The notes below the pieces were generated by a model. It had not been told where the DNA came from, searched no databases, and saw nothing but the letters and a program-made list of their open reading frames with translations. From assembly GCF_947090785.1 (NCBI RefSeq), contig NZ_OX352320.1, positions 4,515,001 through 4,579,000 on the forward strand: a stretch of 64,000 bases of DNA. The letters are read 5' to 3'. Shown here in pieces: positions 18,264-27,746 of the stretch. This stretch comes from Rheinheimera sp. MM224. Its GTDB lineage: Bacteria > Pseudomonadota > Gammaproteobacteria > Enterobacterales > Alteromonadaceae. Positions within the stretch are counted from its first letter, which is position 1. The number at the start of each line of letters is the position of its first letter. The translations under genes and the position numbers were made by a program.

Positions 18264-19433
18264 ATGTGGCGCGACTTTAGCTTATCAGCCATCGCTGCTG
18301 GTTTTGTGGCTGTATTAGTGGGCTTTGCCAGCTCAGTGGCTATTGTATTTCAGGCCGCCGCCGCTGCGGGCGCCGATCAGGCTATGATGGCATCCTGGAT
18401 TTTAGCCTTGGGTCTTGGCATGGGCCTGACCTGTATTGGCTTGTCTTTGTATTTTAAAGCACCAGTACTAACGGCCTGGTCCACGCCGGGCGCTGCACTT
18501 TTAGTCAGTAGTTTGCAGGGACTCAGTTTGGCCGAAGCTGTTGGTGTGTTTATCTTCGCTGCCGCTTTAAGTTTGTTGCTTGGCCTGACTGGCTGGTTTG
18601 AAAAACTCAGCAATAAAATTCCGCTACAAATTGCCTCTGCCATGCTGGCCGGTATTTTATTTAACTTTGGTTTGTCGATTTTCACCTCCTTGCAGCAGGA
18701 TTTATGGCTGGTTGGACTGATGTGTGTGACTTACCTGGTCAGTAAACAGTATCTGCCTCGCTACGCTATTCCATTGGTATTAGTGGTGGCCGTGCTTTAT
18801 GCCAGTTTGCAAGGTCAACTCAGCCTTGCGCAAGTGCATTTTGACTGGCCAGCTCCAGTCTGGATTTGGCCGGAGTGGTCCATCAGCGCTTTAATAGGTG
18901 TAGGTTTGCCACTTTTTATTGTCACTTTAACCTCACAAAACATCCCGGGTTTAGCGGTGATTAAAAGCAGCGGTTACAGCCTGCCGGTGTCGCCACTGAT
19001 TAACGCTAGCGCTTTTACCACTCTGGTGCTGGCGCCGCTTGGGGCCTTTTCTATCAATCTAGCTGCTATCACCGCTGCTATTTGCGCCAGCCCTGAAGCC
19101 CATGCCGACCCCGCCAAAAGATACAGCGCAGGTGTAGCTGCAGGTATTTTTTACTTATTGACCGGCTTGGCTGGCGCTGCAGTTGTTGCTTTATTTGCCG
19201 CCTTTCCAACCACTTTGGTCACTGCTTTGGCAGGTTTAGCTTTGCTTGGCACTATAGGCACTAATTTAGCCCTGACCACCCAGGCGGGGCCGCATAGAGA
19301 AGCGGCCATAGTTACTTTGCTGGTGACTGTCTCTGGCGTGAATTTTTTTGGTATTGCTTCTGCCTTTTGGGGTTTAGTGGCTGGATTAGTGTGCATGCTA
19401 GCGTTAAAACTGCCACAGAAAAAGGCAGTTTAA
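18264..19433 (+). CDS. BenE-family benzoate/H+ symporter-like transporter
   Basis: 389-residue inner-membrane transporter with about twelve hydrophobic helices. Motifs such as KAPVLTAWSTPGAALL, the TSQNIPGLAVIKSSGY segment and APLGAFSINLAAITAAICASPEAH match BenE, a benzoate:proton symporter family related to the nucleobase transporters. No aromatic-degradation genes are in the window, so benzoate is a family-level guess only. The downstream GntR-type regulator starts one base after the stop, so the two form an operon behind a palindromic operator. Confidence 0.9.
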   Translation: MWRDFSLSAIAAGFVAVLVGFASSVAIVFQAAAAAGADQAMMASWILALGLGMGLTCIGLSLYFKAPVLTAWSTPGAALLVSSLQGLSLAEAVGVFIFAAALSLLLGLTGWFEKLSNKIPLQIASAMLAGILFNFGLSIFTSLQQDLWLVGLMCVTYLVSKQYLPRYAIPLVLVVAVLYASLQGQLSLAQVHFDWPAPVWIWPEWSISALIGVGLPLFIVTLTSQNIPGLAVIKSSGYSLPVSPLINASAFTTLVLAPLGAFSINLAAITAAICASPEAHADPAKRYSAGVAAGIFYLLTGLAGAAVVALFAAFPTTLVTALAGLALLGTIGTNLALTTQAGPHREAAIVTLLVTVSGVNFFGIASAFWGLVAGLVCMLALKLPQKKAV

Positions 19434-19434
19434 T

Positions 19435-20070
19435 ATGACCAAAGCCAGTTTGTATCAACAGTTAAAGCAGGATATTCGCCAGGGCCTTTGGCCAGCGGGT
19501 GCGGTGCTGAATCAGCAAAAGTTATCGGAGTATTATCAGGTTAGCCGCATTCCAGTGCGGGATGCATTACAGCAACTCAAAGCTGAAGCGTTATTGGTGA
19601 TGGCAGGTAAAGCCAGTTTAATGGTGCCACCTTTAACAGCAACAGAAGCCGAAGAGTTGTATCAAATCCGTTTGCAGTTGGAGCCTATGGCGCTACGCCG
19701 TGCTTTTCCCCAGCTCAGTTTTAGTCTGCTTGGCCAGGCTGAAGATTTATTGCATCGAATTGAGCAGGATCAGAATTTATCTGCAGCAGACAGTGGCGCA
19801 CTCAATTGGCAGTTTCACCTGATATTATATCAGGCAAGCAATTGCCCACATTTGCTGCGTTTACTGCACAGCCTGCACCAGCAGGTGGAGCGTTATTTAG
19901 GTTTTCAGGAAATCAGTCTGAATTACGCAGAGACCAGCCATCAGGAACATTGGCAATTGCTGGAGTTACTGCGCTCACAACAATTAGATGCTGCCGTAGC
20001 TTTACTACAGCAGCATATTCAACAGGCAGGTGAGTTATTGGTGGCTCACCTGCGTCTCTTAACCAAATAG
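19435..20070 (+). CDS. GntR-family regulator with FCD effector domain
   Basis: 211-residue regulator. The N-terminal winged helix (LYQQLKQDIRQGLWPAGAVLNQQKLSEYYQVSRIPVRDALQQL split by the usual LA-like turn) is of GntR type. The C-terminal helical domain (about 75-205, with LYQIRLQLEPMALRRAF and NWQFHLILYQAS) is FCD/FadR-like, where a metal plus a small carboxylate usually binds. It is translationally next to the BenE transporter and probably senses the imported compound. The TTTGTATACAAA palindrome upstream of the pair is its likely operator. Confidence 0.92.
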   Translation: MTKASLYQQLKQDIRQGLWPAGAVLNQQKLSEYYQVSRIPVRDALQQLKAEALLVMAGKASLMVPPLTATEAEELYQIRLQLEPMALRRAFPQLSFSLLGQAEDLLHRIEQDQNLSAADSGALNWQFHLILYQASNCPHLLRLLHSLHQQVERYLGFQEISLNYAETSHQEHWQLLELLRSQQLDAAVALLQQHIQQAGELLVAHLRLLTK

Positions 20071-20080
20071 TTGTTACCCA

Positions 20081-20259
20081 AAGTAATTGATGTTGCAGCG
20101 AGGCGACAAGAGCGTGAGACCCCCAGGAGCATAGTTTACCTATGTGCAATTGGGTTGAGGCGAGAACTCGCCAATCATGCCAACAACCATATGCCACAAA
20201 CAACTGGGGCGAGAGCATGCAGTCAACAAAGCTGCAGCTTCAAGTACGAAGGGCTTATA
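20081..20259 (+). repeat. Dispersed structured repeat, copy A (with internal insert)
   Basis: Shares TTGCAGCG-GGCG-CAAG near its left end, CCCAGGAGCATAG-n5-CTATG in the middle, and GTCAACAAAGCTGCAGCTTCAAG (in two pieces) and TACGA-GGG at its right end with copies at 47479-47594 and 59391-59500. About 55 extra bases sit in the middle, flanked by CAATTGGG and CAACTGGG. They contain the exact inverted repeat GGCGAG-AA-CTCGCC. The right end runs into the stop codon of the cyclophilin gene. Confidence 0.85.
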
Positions 20260-21013
20260 CCTTGCGACGACGCCAGAAGGCTAAACCTGCCAGAACCATC
20301 AATAAAGTTGGTGCTGAAGAGCCGCTGCTTGAACCTTCGTCTTTACCTGCCAGAGTATTTGGCACCGGATTCAGGTTTGCTGCTGTAGTAGGGCTGTCGT
20401 TAATCACGGTAATACGTTCAATGGTCACTATATTGGCTGCTGTAACAGGAACCTTATTCGCCAGATCTGCAGCTGTGTAATTGCGTACCGGTGCTTCTAT
20501 AAAAGCGCCGCCCAGCACATACAGGCTATTCATGCTGTCAACAATAGACATACCTGTGCCCGTTACTACACCGAAGACGGTAAAACCATCGTTTTGTCTG
20601 TCCAGATTGCTGGAGTTGTCTTTGATGTTCACAAACCACTGATTAGTTCCACTGTGCGGAAGATTTGGTCTTTTTGCCATAGCCACAGTACCACGCACAT
20701 TCGACCACTTTGGTTCGTTTTCTACCGGAGCTCGTTGCGGAATATCAATAAAAGGAGCTGTGTTATTGCCGGTGTAACGCTTACCGCTCTGAATAATGAA
20801 GTCTTTAACTAACCGCTGAAATGCAGAATTGTTATAAGAGCCATCTTTGACGTAAGTCAGGAAATTCGCCACAGTTTTTGGTGTAGTTTGGTCAAACAGG
20901 TTGATTTCAAAATCACCCATATTGGTTTCTACCAAAACAATAGTAGCGGCAGCGTTATGGCTGACAGCTAAAGCGGCGGCAAAAGTGGTCGCAAGTACAG
21001 ATTTTTTCAACAT
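20255..21013 (-). CDS. Secreted cyclophilin-type peptidyl-prolyl isomerase with C-terminal sorting tail
   Basis: 252-residue protein with a signal peptide (residues 1-23), then a cyclophilin domain (about 24-190). It has FDQTTPKTVANFLTYV, the catalytic-type FQRLVKDFIIQSG and the active-site core NLPHSGTNQWFVN. The C-terminus is unusual for PpiA: GSSSGSS, a hydrophobic helix (APTLLMVLAGLAFW) and RRRKV. This tripartite tail resembles GlyGly-CTERM signals processed by rhombosortase, suggesting surface or lipid-linked delivery. The stop codon abuts repeat copy A. The tail assignment is by pattern only. Confidence 0.9.
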   Translation of the reverse strand: MLKKSVLATTFAAALAVSHNAAATIVLVETNMGDFEINLFDQTTPKTVANFLTYVKDGSYNNSAFQRLVKDFIIQSGKRYTGNNTAPFIDIPQRAPVENEPKWSNVRGTVAMAKRPNLPHSGTNQWFVNIKDNSSNLDRQNDGFTVFGVVTGTGMSIVDSMNSLYVLGGAFIEAPVRNYTAADLANKVPVTAANIVTIERITVINDSPTTAANLNPVPNTLAGKDEGSSSGSSAPTLLMVLAGLAFWRRRKV

Positions 21014-21096
21014 GGTATGGCTCTCTGATTATAAAGTGCTCCGACTTTAATCCAAGAGCCCAAGCTCAATCCAGTTCCATTACAATTGGTAACGAA

Positions 21097-23040
21097 CTAA
21101 ACAACTTTGTTAACCCTTTTAGTTGCGGCCCCCTTAGCAGCAAAGCGTCTTTTTTTCTGATAAGCAGGCTTTTGTTGAGGGGCTGTTTTGGCGATTTCAG
21201 CGGACACCTGCGCATGTTGTACCAGACTGATAATTTCGGGCTGCAACTGCGCCATAAACTGAGGATAGTCTTGTTGTTGATGGCAAATCTGTTCCAGCTG
21301 AGCTTCCCATAAAGCGGTTAAATCAGGTGCTGTGATACGTGGCGGTAAACTTTGGATAAAAACCCGCCCCAACTGACTGGCCCGAACTTGTTTGCCCTGG
21401 CGTTGTAAATAACCCCGCTTGAAGAGCAACTCCAGAATACCGGCCCGGGTGGCTTCAGTACCCAAACCAGCAGTTTCTTTTAAAATACGTTTTAATTGTG
21501 GGTCTGTGACAAAACGGCTGATCCCCGTCATGGCTGCCAATAAAGTGGCATCGGTGAAATAAGCCGGTGGCTGGGTTTGTTTCGATAATAACTCAGACTG
21601 ACCGGACTGCAACTGTTGGCCTTTGGTTAAAGGCGGCAAACTTTGTTGCTCATCAGCATCCTCGTCCTGATCTTCTTTCTGGCTGGCCTTATAAAAAGCC
21701 TTCCAGCCCTGAGACTGCACCAGCCTGGCCTGAGCTTTAAATAAACCTCCAGCAATTTTAATCAGCGCCTGCTGCTCCAGGTAACAAAATGGCGGGAAAA
21801 ACTGCCACAAAAACTGCCGCGCTATCAGCCAATACAATTTAGCTTCAAAGCCATTCAGGCTGGCTGATTTCAGCGCTTTATCGGTAGGAATAATAGCGTG
21901 GTGAGCGGTAATTTTGCTGTCATCCCAGGCTTTACTGCGCAGGCACATACTGGTGTGCTGTTGCATCTCTGCAAGCTCTGGACTGTTCGCCACTATAGCC
22001 CGGCAGACAGCAGCAGACTGGCTAAATTGCTGCTCTGGTAAATGCCGGCAATCCGAACGCGGGTAAGTAATAAGTTGGTGACGTTCATACAATTGCTGAC
22101 AGGTATCCAACACTTGTTGCGCTGTCATGCCGTAGAGTTTTGCCGCTTCAATCTGCAAAGCCGACAAACTAAAAGGCAAAGGCACGTACTGCTTTTTCGG
22201 TAACTGCTGCACTTGTTCTACCACAGCGGCTTGATGGCTGGTTTTGCGCTGAACCAGTTCTGCCAGTTCGCGATTGAGCACCCGGCCCTCTTCATCCTGA
22301 TAAGGAGCACAAGCTTCGCTGGGTTGCCAGATAGCACTAAAAGGCCAGTCGGCTCCTGTTAAATGCGCCTTCACCTGGTAAAAATCACGGCTAACAAAGT
22401 TTTCGATTTGCAAATCACGTTGTACCACTAAGCCCAGCACCGGAGTTTGCACCCGGCCTACTGATAACACGCCCTGATAACCTTGCTTTTGACCATGTAA
22501 GGTATAAGCCCTGGTTAAGTTAATACCATACAACCAGTCGGCTCTGCTGCGGGCTAATGCACTTTGCGACAAAGGTGCAAACTCAGAATTCATTTTTAAC
22601 TGCTGCAACGCCAGGCGCACAGCGGCTGGGGTTAAATCGTTTAACAGCAGTCTTTTAGTTTGTTTAAGTTTAGTTTGACTGACTTTGCTGTGTTGCAGCA
22701 CTTCGTCGACCAGCAACTGACCTTCCCGATCCGGATCGCCGGCATGTACCAGTTCTGTCGCCTCTTTAATCAGTTGAGTCAGAATTTTCAATTGGGCTTT
22801 GCTTTGTGTTTTGGCCACCAGTTTCCACTGCTCTGGCAGTATAGGTAAATGCTCCAACCTCCAGCTTTTAAATACCGGATCATAAGCTTCTGGTTCGGCC
22901 TGTTCCAACAAATGCCCAAGGCACCAACTGACTTTGTCGCCATTACTAAGTTGCAGATAACCCTGTTGTTTTTGATGTGCTCCAAAGGCGTCGGCAATAG
23001 CGCGGGCCATACTGGGCTTTTCGGCAATATACAATCTCAT
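21097..23040 (-). CDS. topB: DNA topoisomerase III
   Basis: 647-residue type IA topoisomerase that decatenates DNA through single-strand passage. The TOPRIM domain starts at RLYIAEKPSMARAIADAFG and includes HAGDPDREGQLLVDEVL. The active-site Tyr lies in LITYPRSDCRHLPE. GRVQTPVLGLVVQRD and GLGTEATRAGILELLFKRGYL are further family signatures. The length is that of E. coli TopB (653), and the C-terminus is Lys/Arg rich (KKRRFAAKGAATKR), a likely DNA contact. It is upstream of the cyclophilin gene with 83 bases between, so it is probably transcribed separately. No zinc fingers are visible at the C-terminus, as usual for TopB. Confidence 0.96.
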   Translation of the reverse strand: MRLYIAEKPSMARAIADAFGAHQKQQGYLQLSNGDKVSWCLGHLLEQAEPEAYDPVFKSWRLEHLPILPEQWKLVAKTQSKAQLKILTQLIKEATELVHAGDPDREGQLLVDEVLQHSKVSQTKLKQTKRLLLNDLTPAAVRLALQQLKMNSEFAPLSQSALARSRADWLYGINLTRAYTLHGQKQGYQGVLSVGRVQTPVLGLVVQRDLQIENFVSRDFYQVKAHLTGADWPFSAIWQPSEACAPYQDEEGRVLNRELAELVQRKTSHQAAVVEQVQQLPKKQYVPLPFSLSALQIEAAKLYGMTAQQVLDTCQQLYERHQLITYPRSDCRHLPEQQFSQSAAVCRAIVANSPELAEMQQHTSMCLRSKAWDDSKITAHHAIIPTDKALKSASLNGFEAKLYWLIARQFLWQFFPPFCYLEQQALIKIAGGLFKAQARLVQSQGWKAFYKASQKEDQDEDADEQQSLPPLTKGQQLQSGQSELLSKQTQPPAYFTDATLLAAMTGISRFVTDPQLKRILKETAGLGTEATRAGILELLFKRGYLQRQGKQVRASQLGRVFIQSLPPRITAPDLTALWEAQLEQICHQQQDYPQFMAQLQPEIISLVQHAQVSAEIAKTAPQQKPAYQKKRRFAAKGAATKRVNKVV

Positions 23041-23144
23041 CGGAAAATCACTGTATGAAAAAACAGTTGATTTAACCGCAGTTTTCCTAAAAAAGCAAAG
23101 GCTGGAGCATTTGTTTTCTGTCAGGCACGGAGTAAGCTAAGGTT

Positions 23145-25844
23145 TTGCCGGGAAAAACCGGAACCTGCTTTGGTGAACTGTCAGCATTGATTAAAATTTC
23201 AGCTCCAAGTTTAACTCTGTTGCGGATCCTTCTGCTGGCTCTTGCCTATTTTGTGTTCGGCCAGCTAGCTATCTTGCTGGCGATAGCGCCAGGTATGGCA
23301 ACATCAGTATTTCCGTCTTTGGGTCTGGCTATTGCCGCCGCCTTGTTATGGGGTTACCCCATGTTGGTTGGAGCCTTTTTAGGCTCATTGGCATTTAAAC
23401 TGGTTCAGCCTGACTGGCCAGAAGATTTAACCTGGCCTGATAAAATTATCTTTAGCATCAGCATGGCCACTATTACCAGCTTGACTGTCGCTTTTGCATA
23501 CTGGTCCATTCGTCGTTTCGCCAACTTTCATAGCGCTCTGACCTTTGAAAAAAGCATTCTCTGGTTGTTTTTCCTGGCTGGCCCTTTGGCCTGCTTAATT
23601 AGCTCTACCTTCTCCACTTTGGTGTTATATCGCTATGGCATAGTCACGACTCACACTGCTGGGCTGAACTGGTTTACCTGGTGGGTTGGCGACATGATTG
23701 GGGTGATGATTGCGATACCGCTCGTGTTTATGGTATTCGCCAAACCCCGACCTTTGTGGCGTACACGTTGGCTGACCGTAGGTTTACCTTTGTTGGTCTG
23801 CACAGCCTTGGTTGTGGCTTTATTTGTACTGGCACGTTTTCAGTACAATCAAAGTTTGCAGCAAAGATTCTTTGATCAGTCAGAGCAAATCAGTGCCACC
23901 TTCCAGTTCAGAGTCAGTAAAGTGCTGCAGCAAATGCATATGCTGGAGCGGCTGTTTGCTACTCAGCCTGAGGTGACAGAAGTGATGTTCCAGCAGTTCT
24001 TGCAGGACTACCCCTGGCAGGAAGCTGGCGTATTATTTTTTGATTGGATAGAGCAAGTACCACATCAACAAAGGGCTTCAGTAGAGGCACAACTTCATAC
24101 CAGCTTTAAAGAATATGCCAACCCAGGGGTCAGGCTTGCAGCACAACGCCCACATTACAGTGTGATTCGGTATATGGCCTCGGCCTCTGGCGATAAGTCT
24201 TTGGCCGGGCTGGATATAGCTGCAGATCCAACACGAAAAGAGGCCATGGATTATGCAATAGATTCAGGCAGTATCAGCATTACAGCCCCTGTACGGCTGG
24301 TCAGCGGAAATGCGGCCTTGATGTTTTTTATTCCCGTGTACCACAAGGGTATTATTCCAGAGAGTGTCGAAGATAAACGCAAACAAATCCGTGGTTTTAT
24401 TTGTGGCATTTTTGAAACAGAGCAATTAGTACAGACCAGTTTAAGCCAATACGATACATCAGAATTCCATCTGCAAATCAGGGATTTAGGCACAGGATTA
24501 TCTTATTACGGCTCAGTACCGGATTTACCGGCTCAGGCGCGTTATCTGACCTGGACCCGGCATTGGTCACATGCCGGACGCTCATTAGAGCTGCAACTGG
24601 TTCCCAGTAAATCCATGCTCAATCTGAATTCAGGCCAACAAAGCTGGTATGTTTTAACGGGTGGCTTGGTGCTGTGTAGCTTATTAGGTATTTTCTTGCT
24701 GGTACTGACAGGGCGCTCAGCACGCATTGAGCATTTAATCACTCAGCGCACCAAAGAGCTGAGCTCGATTCTGGATAACGCTATTGAATCTATTGTGATA
24801 GTGGATCAACAAGGGTTGATCGAGCGGATCAACAAAGAAACCACCTTACTGTTTGGTTATGCGATGCCGGCGCTTTTACGTCAGCCAGTCAGTAAGTTAT
24901 TGGCGTGTTTGCCTGAACATAAAAATCATCAATTGTTGCAACCCTTAACTATAGAGCAGCTGAATTTATGGGTGGGTCATACCGTTGAAGTCACGGGGCT
25001 GGGTGAAGATGGCCAACAAATTCCACTGGAAATGGGCTTAAGCCGGGTCGATACCGCAGATAAACATTTGTACACCCTGATGCTGCATGACTTACGTGAA
25101 CGTAAAAAAATAGACCGAATGAAAAGTGAGTTTATCTCAACCGTCAGCCATGAACTGCGTACCCCCCTAACATCGATTAACGGCTCCTTAGGCTTATTGG
25201 CTGGTGGTGTAGTTGGTGAATTACCCTCTGCAGCGCAACAGCTGGTGCAAATTGCCAAAACCAATACAGATCGACTGGTAAGGCTGGTAAACGATATTCT
25301 GGATATTGAAAAACTGGAGTTTGGTCAGCTGAAATTACAACCGTCAGAAGTAGAAATTTCAGCTTTATTACAGGAGGCCAAACTGCAAAATCAGGCCTAT
25401 GCCGATAAGTATTTAGTGCGGCTGGATTTAATTACATCACCAGATGCCATGCCAGTTTATCTGTATCAGGACAAATTTCGCTTGCTGCAAATTCTGTCGA
25501 ATTTAATCTCCAATGCCATTAAATTTTCGCCCAGTCACTCTGTGGTGAAATTGAGTTATCAGGTAAAAGAAGGTCAGTTGGTGATACAGGTCAAAGATCA
25601 GGGGGCCGGTATAGCAGAATCTTTCCGTAGCAAAATTTTCCAAAAATTTGCTCAGGCCGATAGTTCAGACAGCCGCAGTAATCAGGGGTCTGGCCTGGGT
25701 TTAAATATCAGCAAAACTCTGGTTGAAATGATGCAGGGCACTATCAACTTCGAATCAGAAATGGGCAAAGGCACCTGCTTTAGCCTGACTTTTCCGTATT
25801 ACCAACAACTAAGTCGTCACGAAAAAACACCGCTGCAGGATTAA
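23145..25844 (+). CDS. MASE1-CHASE-PAS sensor histidine kinase
   Basis: About 899-residue membrane kinase. An N-terminal MASE1 region with about eight helices (25-250) is followed by a periplasmic CHASE domain (about 255-490) with the diagnostic LAGLDIAADPTRKEAMDYA. Next come another helix (about 503-525), a PAS domain (about 540-650), a HisKA box with phospho-acceptor His669 (FISTVSHELRTPLTSING), and an HATPase with NLISNAIKFSP, DQGAGI and GSGLGL. There is no receiver or effector domain. The start is uncertain: TTG at 23145 is used, with a further TTG at 23187 possible, and neither has a strong ribosome-binding site. No response regulator lies beside it, so it is an orphan kinase here. Confidence 0.88.
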   Translation: MPGKTGTCFGELSALIKISAPSLTLLRILLLALAYFVFGQLAILLAIAPGMATSVFPSLGLAIAAALLWGYPMLVGAFLGSLAFKLVQPDWPEDLTWPDKIIFSISMATITSLTVAFAYWSIRRFANFHSALTFEKSILWLFFLAGPLACLISSTFSTLVLYRYGIVTTHTAGLNWFTWWVGDMIGVMIAIPLVFMVFAKPRPLWRTRWLTVGLPLLVCTALVVALFVLARFQYNQSLQQRFFDQSEQISATFQFRVSKVLQQMHMLERLFATQPEVTEVMFQQFLQDYPWQEAGVLFFDWIEQVPHQQRASVEAQLHTSFKEYANPGVRLAAQRPHYSVIRYMASASGDKSLAGLDIAADPTRKEAMDYAIDSGSISITAPVRLVSGNAALMFFIPVYHKGIIPESVEDKRKQIRGFICGIFETEQLVQTSLSQYDTSEFHLQIRDLGTGLSYYGSVPDLPAQARYLTWTRHWSHAGRSLELQLVPSKSMLNLNSGQQSWYVLTGGLVLCSLLGIFLLVLTGRSARIEHLITQRTKELSSILDNAIESIVIVDQQGLIERINKETTLLFGYAMPALLRQPVSKLLACLPEHKNHQLLQPLTIEQLNLWVGHTVEVTGLGEDGQQIPLEMGLSRVDTADKHLYTLMLHDLRERKKIDRMKSEFISTVSHELRTPLTSINGSLGLLAGGVVGELPSAAQQLVQIAKTNTDRLVRLVNDILDIEKLEFGQLKLQPSEVEISALLQEAKLQNQAYADKYLVRLDLITSPDAMPVYLYQDKFRLLQILSNLISNAIKFSPSHSVVKLSYQVKEGQLVIQVKDQGAGIAESFRSKIFQKFAQADSSDSRSNQGSGLGLNISKTLVEMMQGTINFESEMGKGTCFSLTFPYYQQLSRHEKTPLQD

Positions 25845-25904
25845 TAAGCTTGTATATACTCAAAACCGCTGTGCCACTTAATCACATAACAAAAAGGTAA
25901 ATCC

Positions 25905-27746
25905 ATGAAACCTATCTATAAACTCAGTCTGACCGCTGTGTTGGTCAGCTCTGCCTTACTACTGACCGCTTGTGGCGAAAAAGCCGCAGATCCGGCAGAA
26001 ACCAAAGCTGTTGCCACCCAGGCTACAGCTGAAGAAGCCAAAGCTTTTGTCAAAGCGGCCGGAGATGAATTCAGCACTTTATTGCTTGAAGTCAATCGTG
26101 CCGACTGGATAGCATCGAACTTTATCACCGAAGATACCGAAGCTTTATCTGCTGCTGCAGGCCAGAAGCTGACAGAAATGGTGGTGCGTTTAGCGAATCA
26201 GGCTGCACGTTTTAATGACACAGAAGTGGATTACGACACCCGCCGTCAACTGGACAAATTAAAGCAGGCACTGACTTTAGCAGCGCCGCAGGACAAAGCC
26301 AAAACTGAAGAGTTATCCGGCATTGTCGCCAAATTAAATGCCATGTATGGCAAGGGTAAGTACTGTAAAACACCGGATAATTGCCTGGATTTAGGTCAGA
26401 TGTCCAGCACTATGGCAAGCTCACGCAGCTATGACGAACAACTGGAAATGTGGACTGGCTGGCACAATACAGCTGCACCTATGAAGCCTATTTATGTACG
26501 ACAGGTGGAACTGGCGAACGAAGGTGCCAAAGAGCTGGGTTATGCCGACACAGGAGCTATGTGGCGTTCAAAATACGATATGGACCCCAATGCCTTTGCG
26601 CTTGAGCTGGATAAACAATGGGGCGCAGTCAAACCTTTATACGACGCTTTGCATTGCCATGTACGGGCTAAGTTATCGGAAAAATACGGTGCCGACAAAG
26701 TGCCACTGAACAAACCTATCCCTGCACATTTGCTGGGCAATATGTGGGCGCAAAGTTGGGGCAATATTTATGATTTAGTAGCACCAGCAGATGCCGATCC
26801 GGGCTATGACGTCACCAAGCTGCTGGCTGACAAAGGCTATGACGAGCTAAAAATGGTCAAAGGGGCTGAAGGCTTTTTCACCTCATTAGGTTTTGCGCCT
26901 TTACCTGAAACCTTCTGGACCCGTTCTTTATTTGTTCAGCCTAAAGACAGGGATGTGGTGTGCCATGCATCAGCCTGGGATTTAGACGCCAAAGACGATT
27001 TACGTATCAAAATGTGTATTCAGCGCACTGGCGAAGAGTTTTCAGTGATCCACCACGAACTGGGGCATAACTTCTACCAACGTGCATATAAAAACCAGCC
27101 GGTGTTTTATCAGGAAAGTGCTAATGATGGTTTCCATGAAGCCATTGGCGACACCATAGCCTTGTCAGTCACGCCAAAATATTTGCAACAAATTGGCTTA
27201 CTGGAGCAAATTCCGGACGAGTCGAAAGATATTGGTTTATTACTGAAACTGGCCTTGGATAAAGTGGCTTTCCTGCCTTTTGGTTTGTTAGTTGACCAGT
27301 GGCGCTGGCAGGTATTTTCCGGCCAGGTAAAACCAGAGCAATACAACGAAGCCTGGTGGAAATTACGTGAACAATATCAGGGTGTGGCAGCGCCAATCGC
27401 CCGCACAGAAGCAGATTTTGACGCTGGAGCTAAATACCATGTGCCGGGCAATACACCTTATACCCGTTATTTCCTCGCTCATATTCTGCAATTCCAGTTT
27501 CACAAAGCTTTATGTGAAAAAGCTGGTGACACAGGCGCTATTCACCGCTGTTCAATCTACAACAGCAAAGAAGCAGGTGCTGCATTAAACGAAATGCTGG
27601 AAATGGGTTCAAGCCGCCCATGGCAGGAAGCTTTAGCCAAATTAACAGGCAAACCAGAAATGGATTCCAGCGCCATTCTGGCCTATTTTGCACCGTTAAA
27701 AACCTGGCTGGATGAGCAAAACAAAGACAGGCAGTGCGGCTGGTAA
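25905..27746 (+). CDS. M2-family (ACE-like) peptidyl-dipeptidase lipoprotein
   Basis: 613-residue zinc metallopeptidase of the angiotensin-converting-enzyme family. A lipoprotein signal ends in LLLTAC, so the mature protein is anchored through Cys23. The zinc site is H384-E-L-G-H388 (in VIHHELGHNFYQ) with the third ligand Glu412 in FHEAIGD. Bacterial M2 enzymes release dipeptides from peptide C-termini; a role in peptide nutrition fits the secreted proteases downstream. The gene has AAAGG upstream and ends in a short GGCTG/CAGCC hairpin plus TTTT (27738-27755), a weak terminator. Length matches ACE-type single-domain enzymes. Confidence 0.94.
   Translation: MKPIYKLSLTAVLVSSALLLTACGEKAADPAETKAVATQATAEEAKAFVKAAGDEFSTLLLEVNRADWIASNFITEDTEALSAAAGQKLTEMVVRLANQAARFNDTEVDYDTRRQLDKLKQALTLAAPQDKAKTEELSGIVAKLNAMYGKGKYCKTPDNCLDLGQMSSTMASSRSYDEQLEMWTGWHNTAAPMKPIYVRQVELANEGAKELGYADTGAMWRSKYDMDPNAFALELDKQWGAVKPLYDALHCHVRAKLSEKYGADKVPLNKPIPAHLLGNMWAQSWGNIYDLVAPADADPGYDVTKLLADKGYDELKMVKGAEGFFTSLGFAPLPETFWTRSLFVQPKDRDVVCHASAWDLDAKDDLRIKMCIQRTGEEFSVIHHELGHNFYQRAYKNQPVFYQESANDGFHEAIGDTIALSVTPKYLQQIGLLEQIPDESKDIGLLLKLALDKVAFLPFGLLVDQWRWQVFSGQVKPEQYNEAWWKLREQYQGVAAPIARTEADFDAGAKYHVPGNTPYTRYFLAHILQFQFHKALCEKAGDTGAIHRCSIYNSKEAGAALNEMLEMGSSRPWQEALAKLTGKPEMDSSAILAYFAPLKTWLDEQNKDRQCGW

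Noticed and set aside
20071..20480. Plus-strand frames over the repeat and cyclophilin tail
   Set aside because: They read through repeat copy A and antisense to the cyclophilin gene; no family resemblance.
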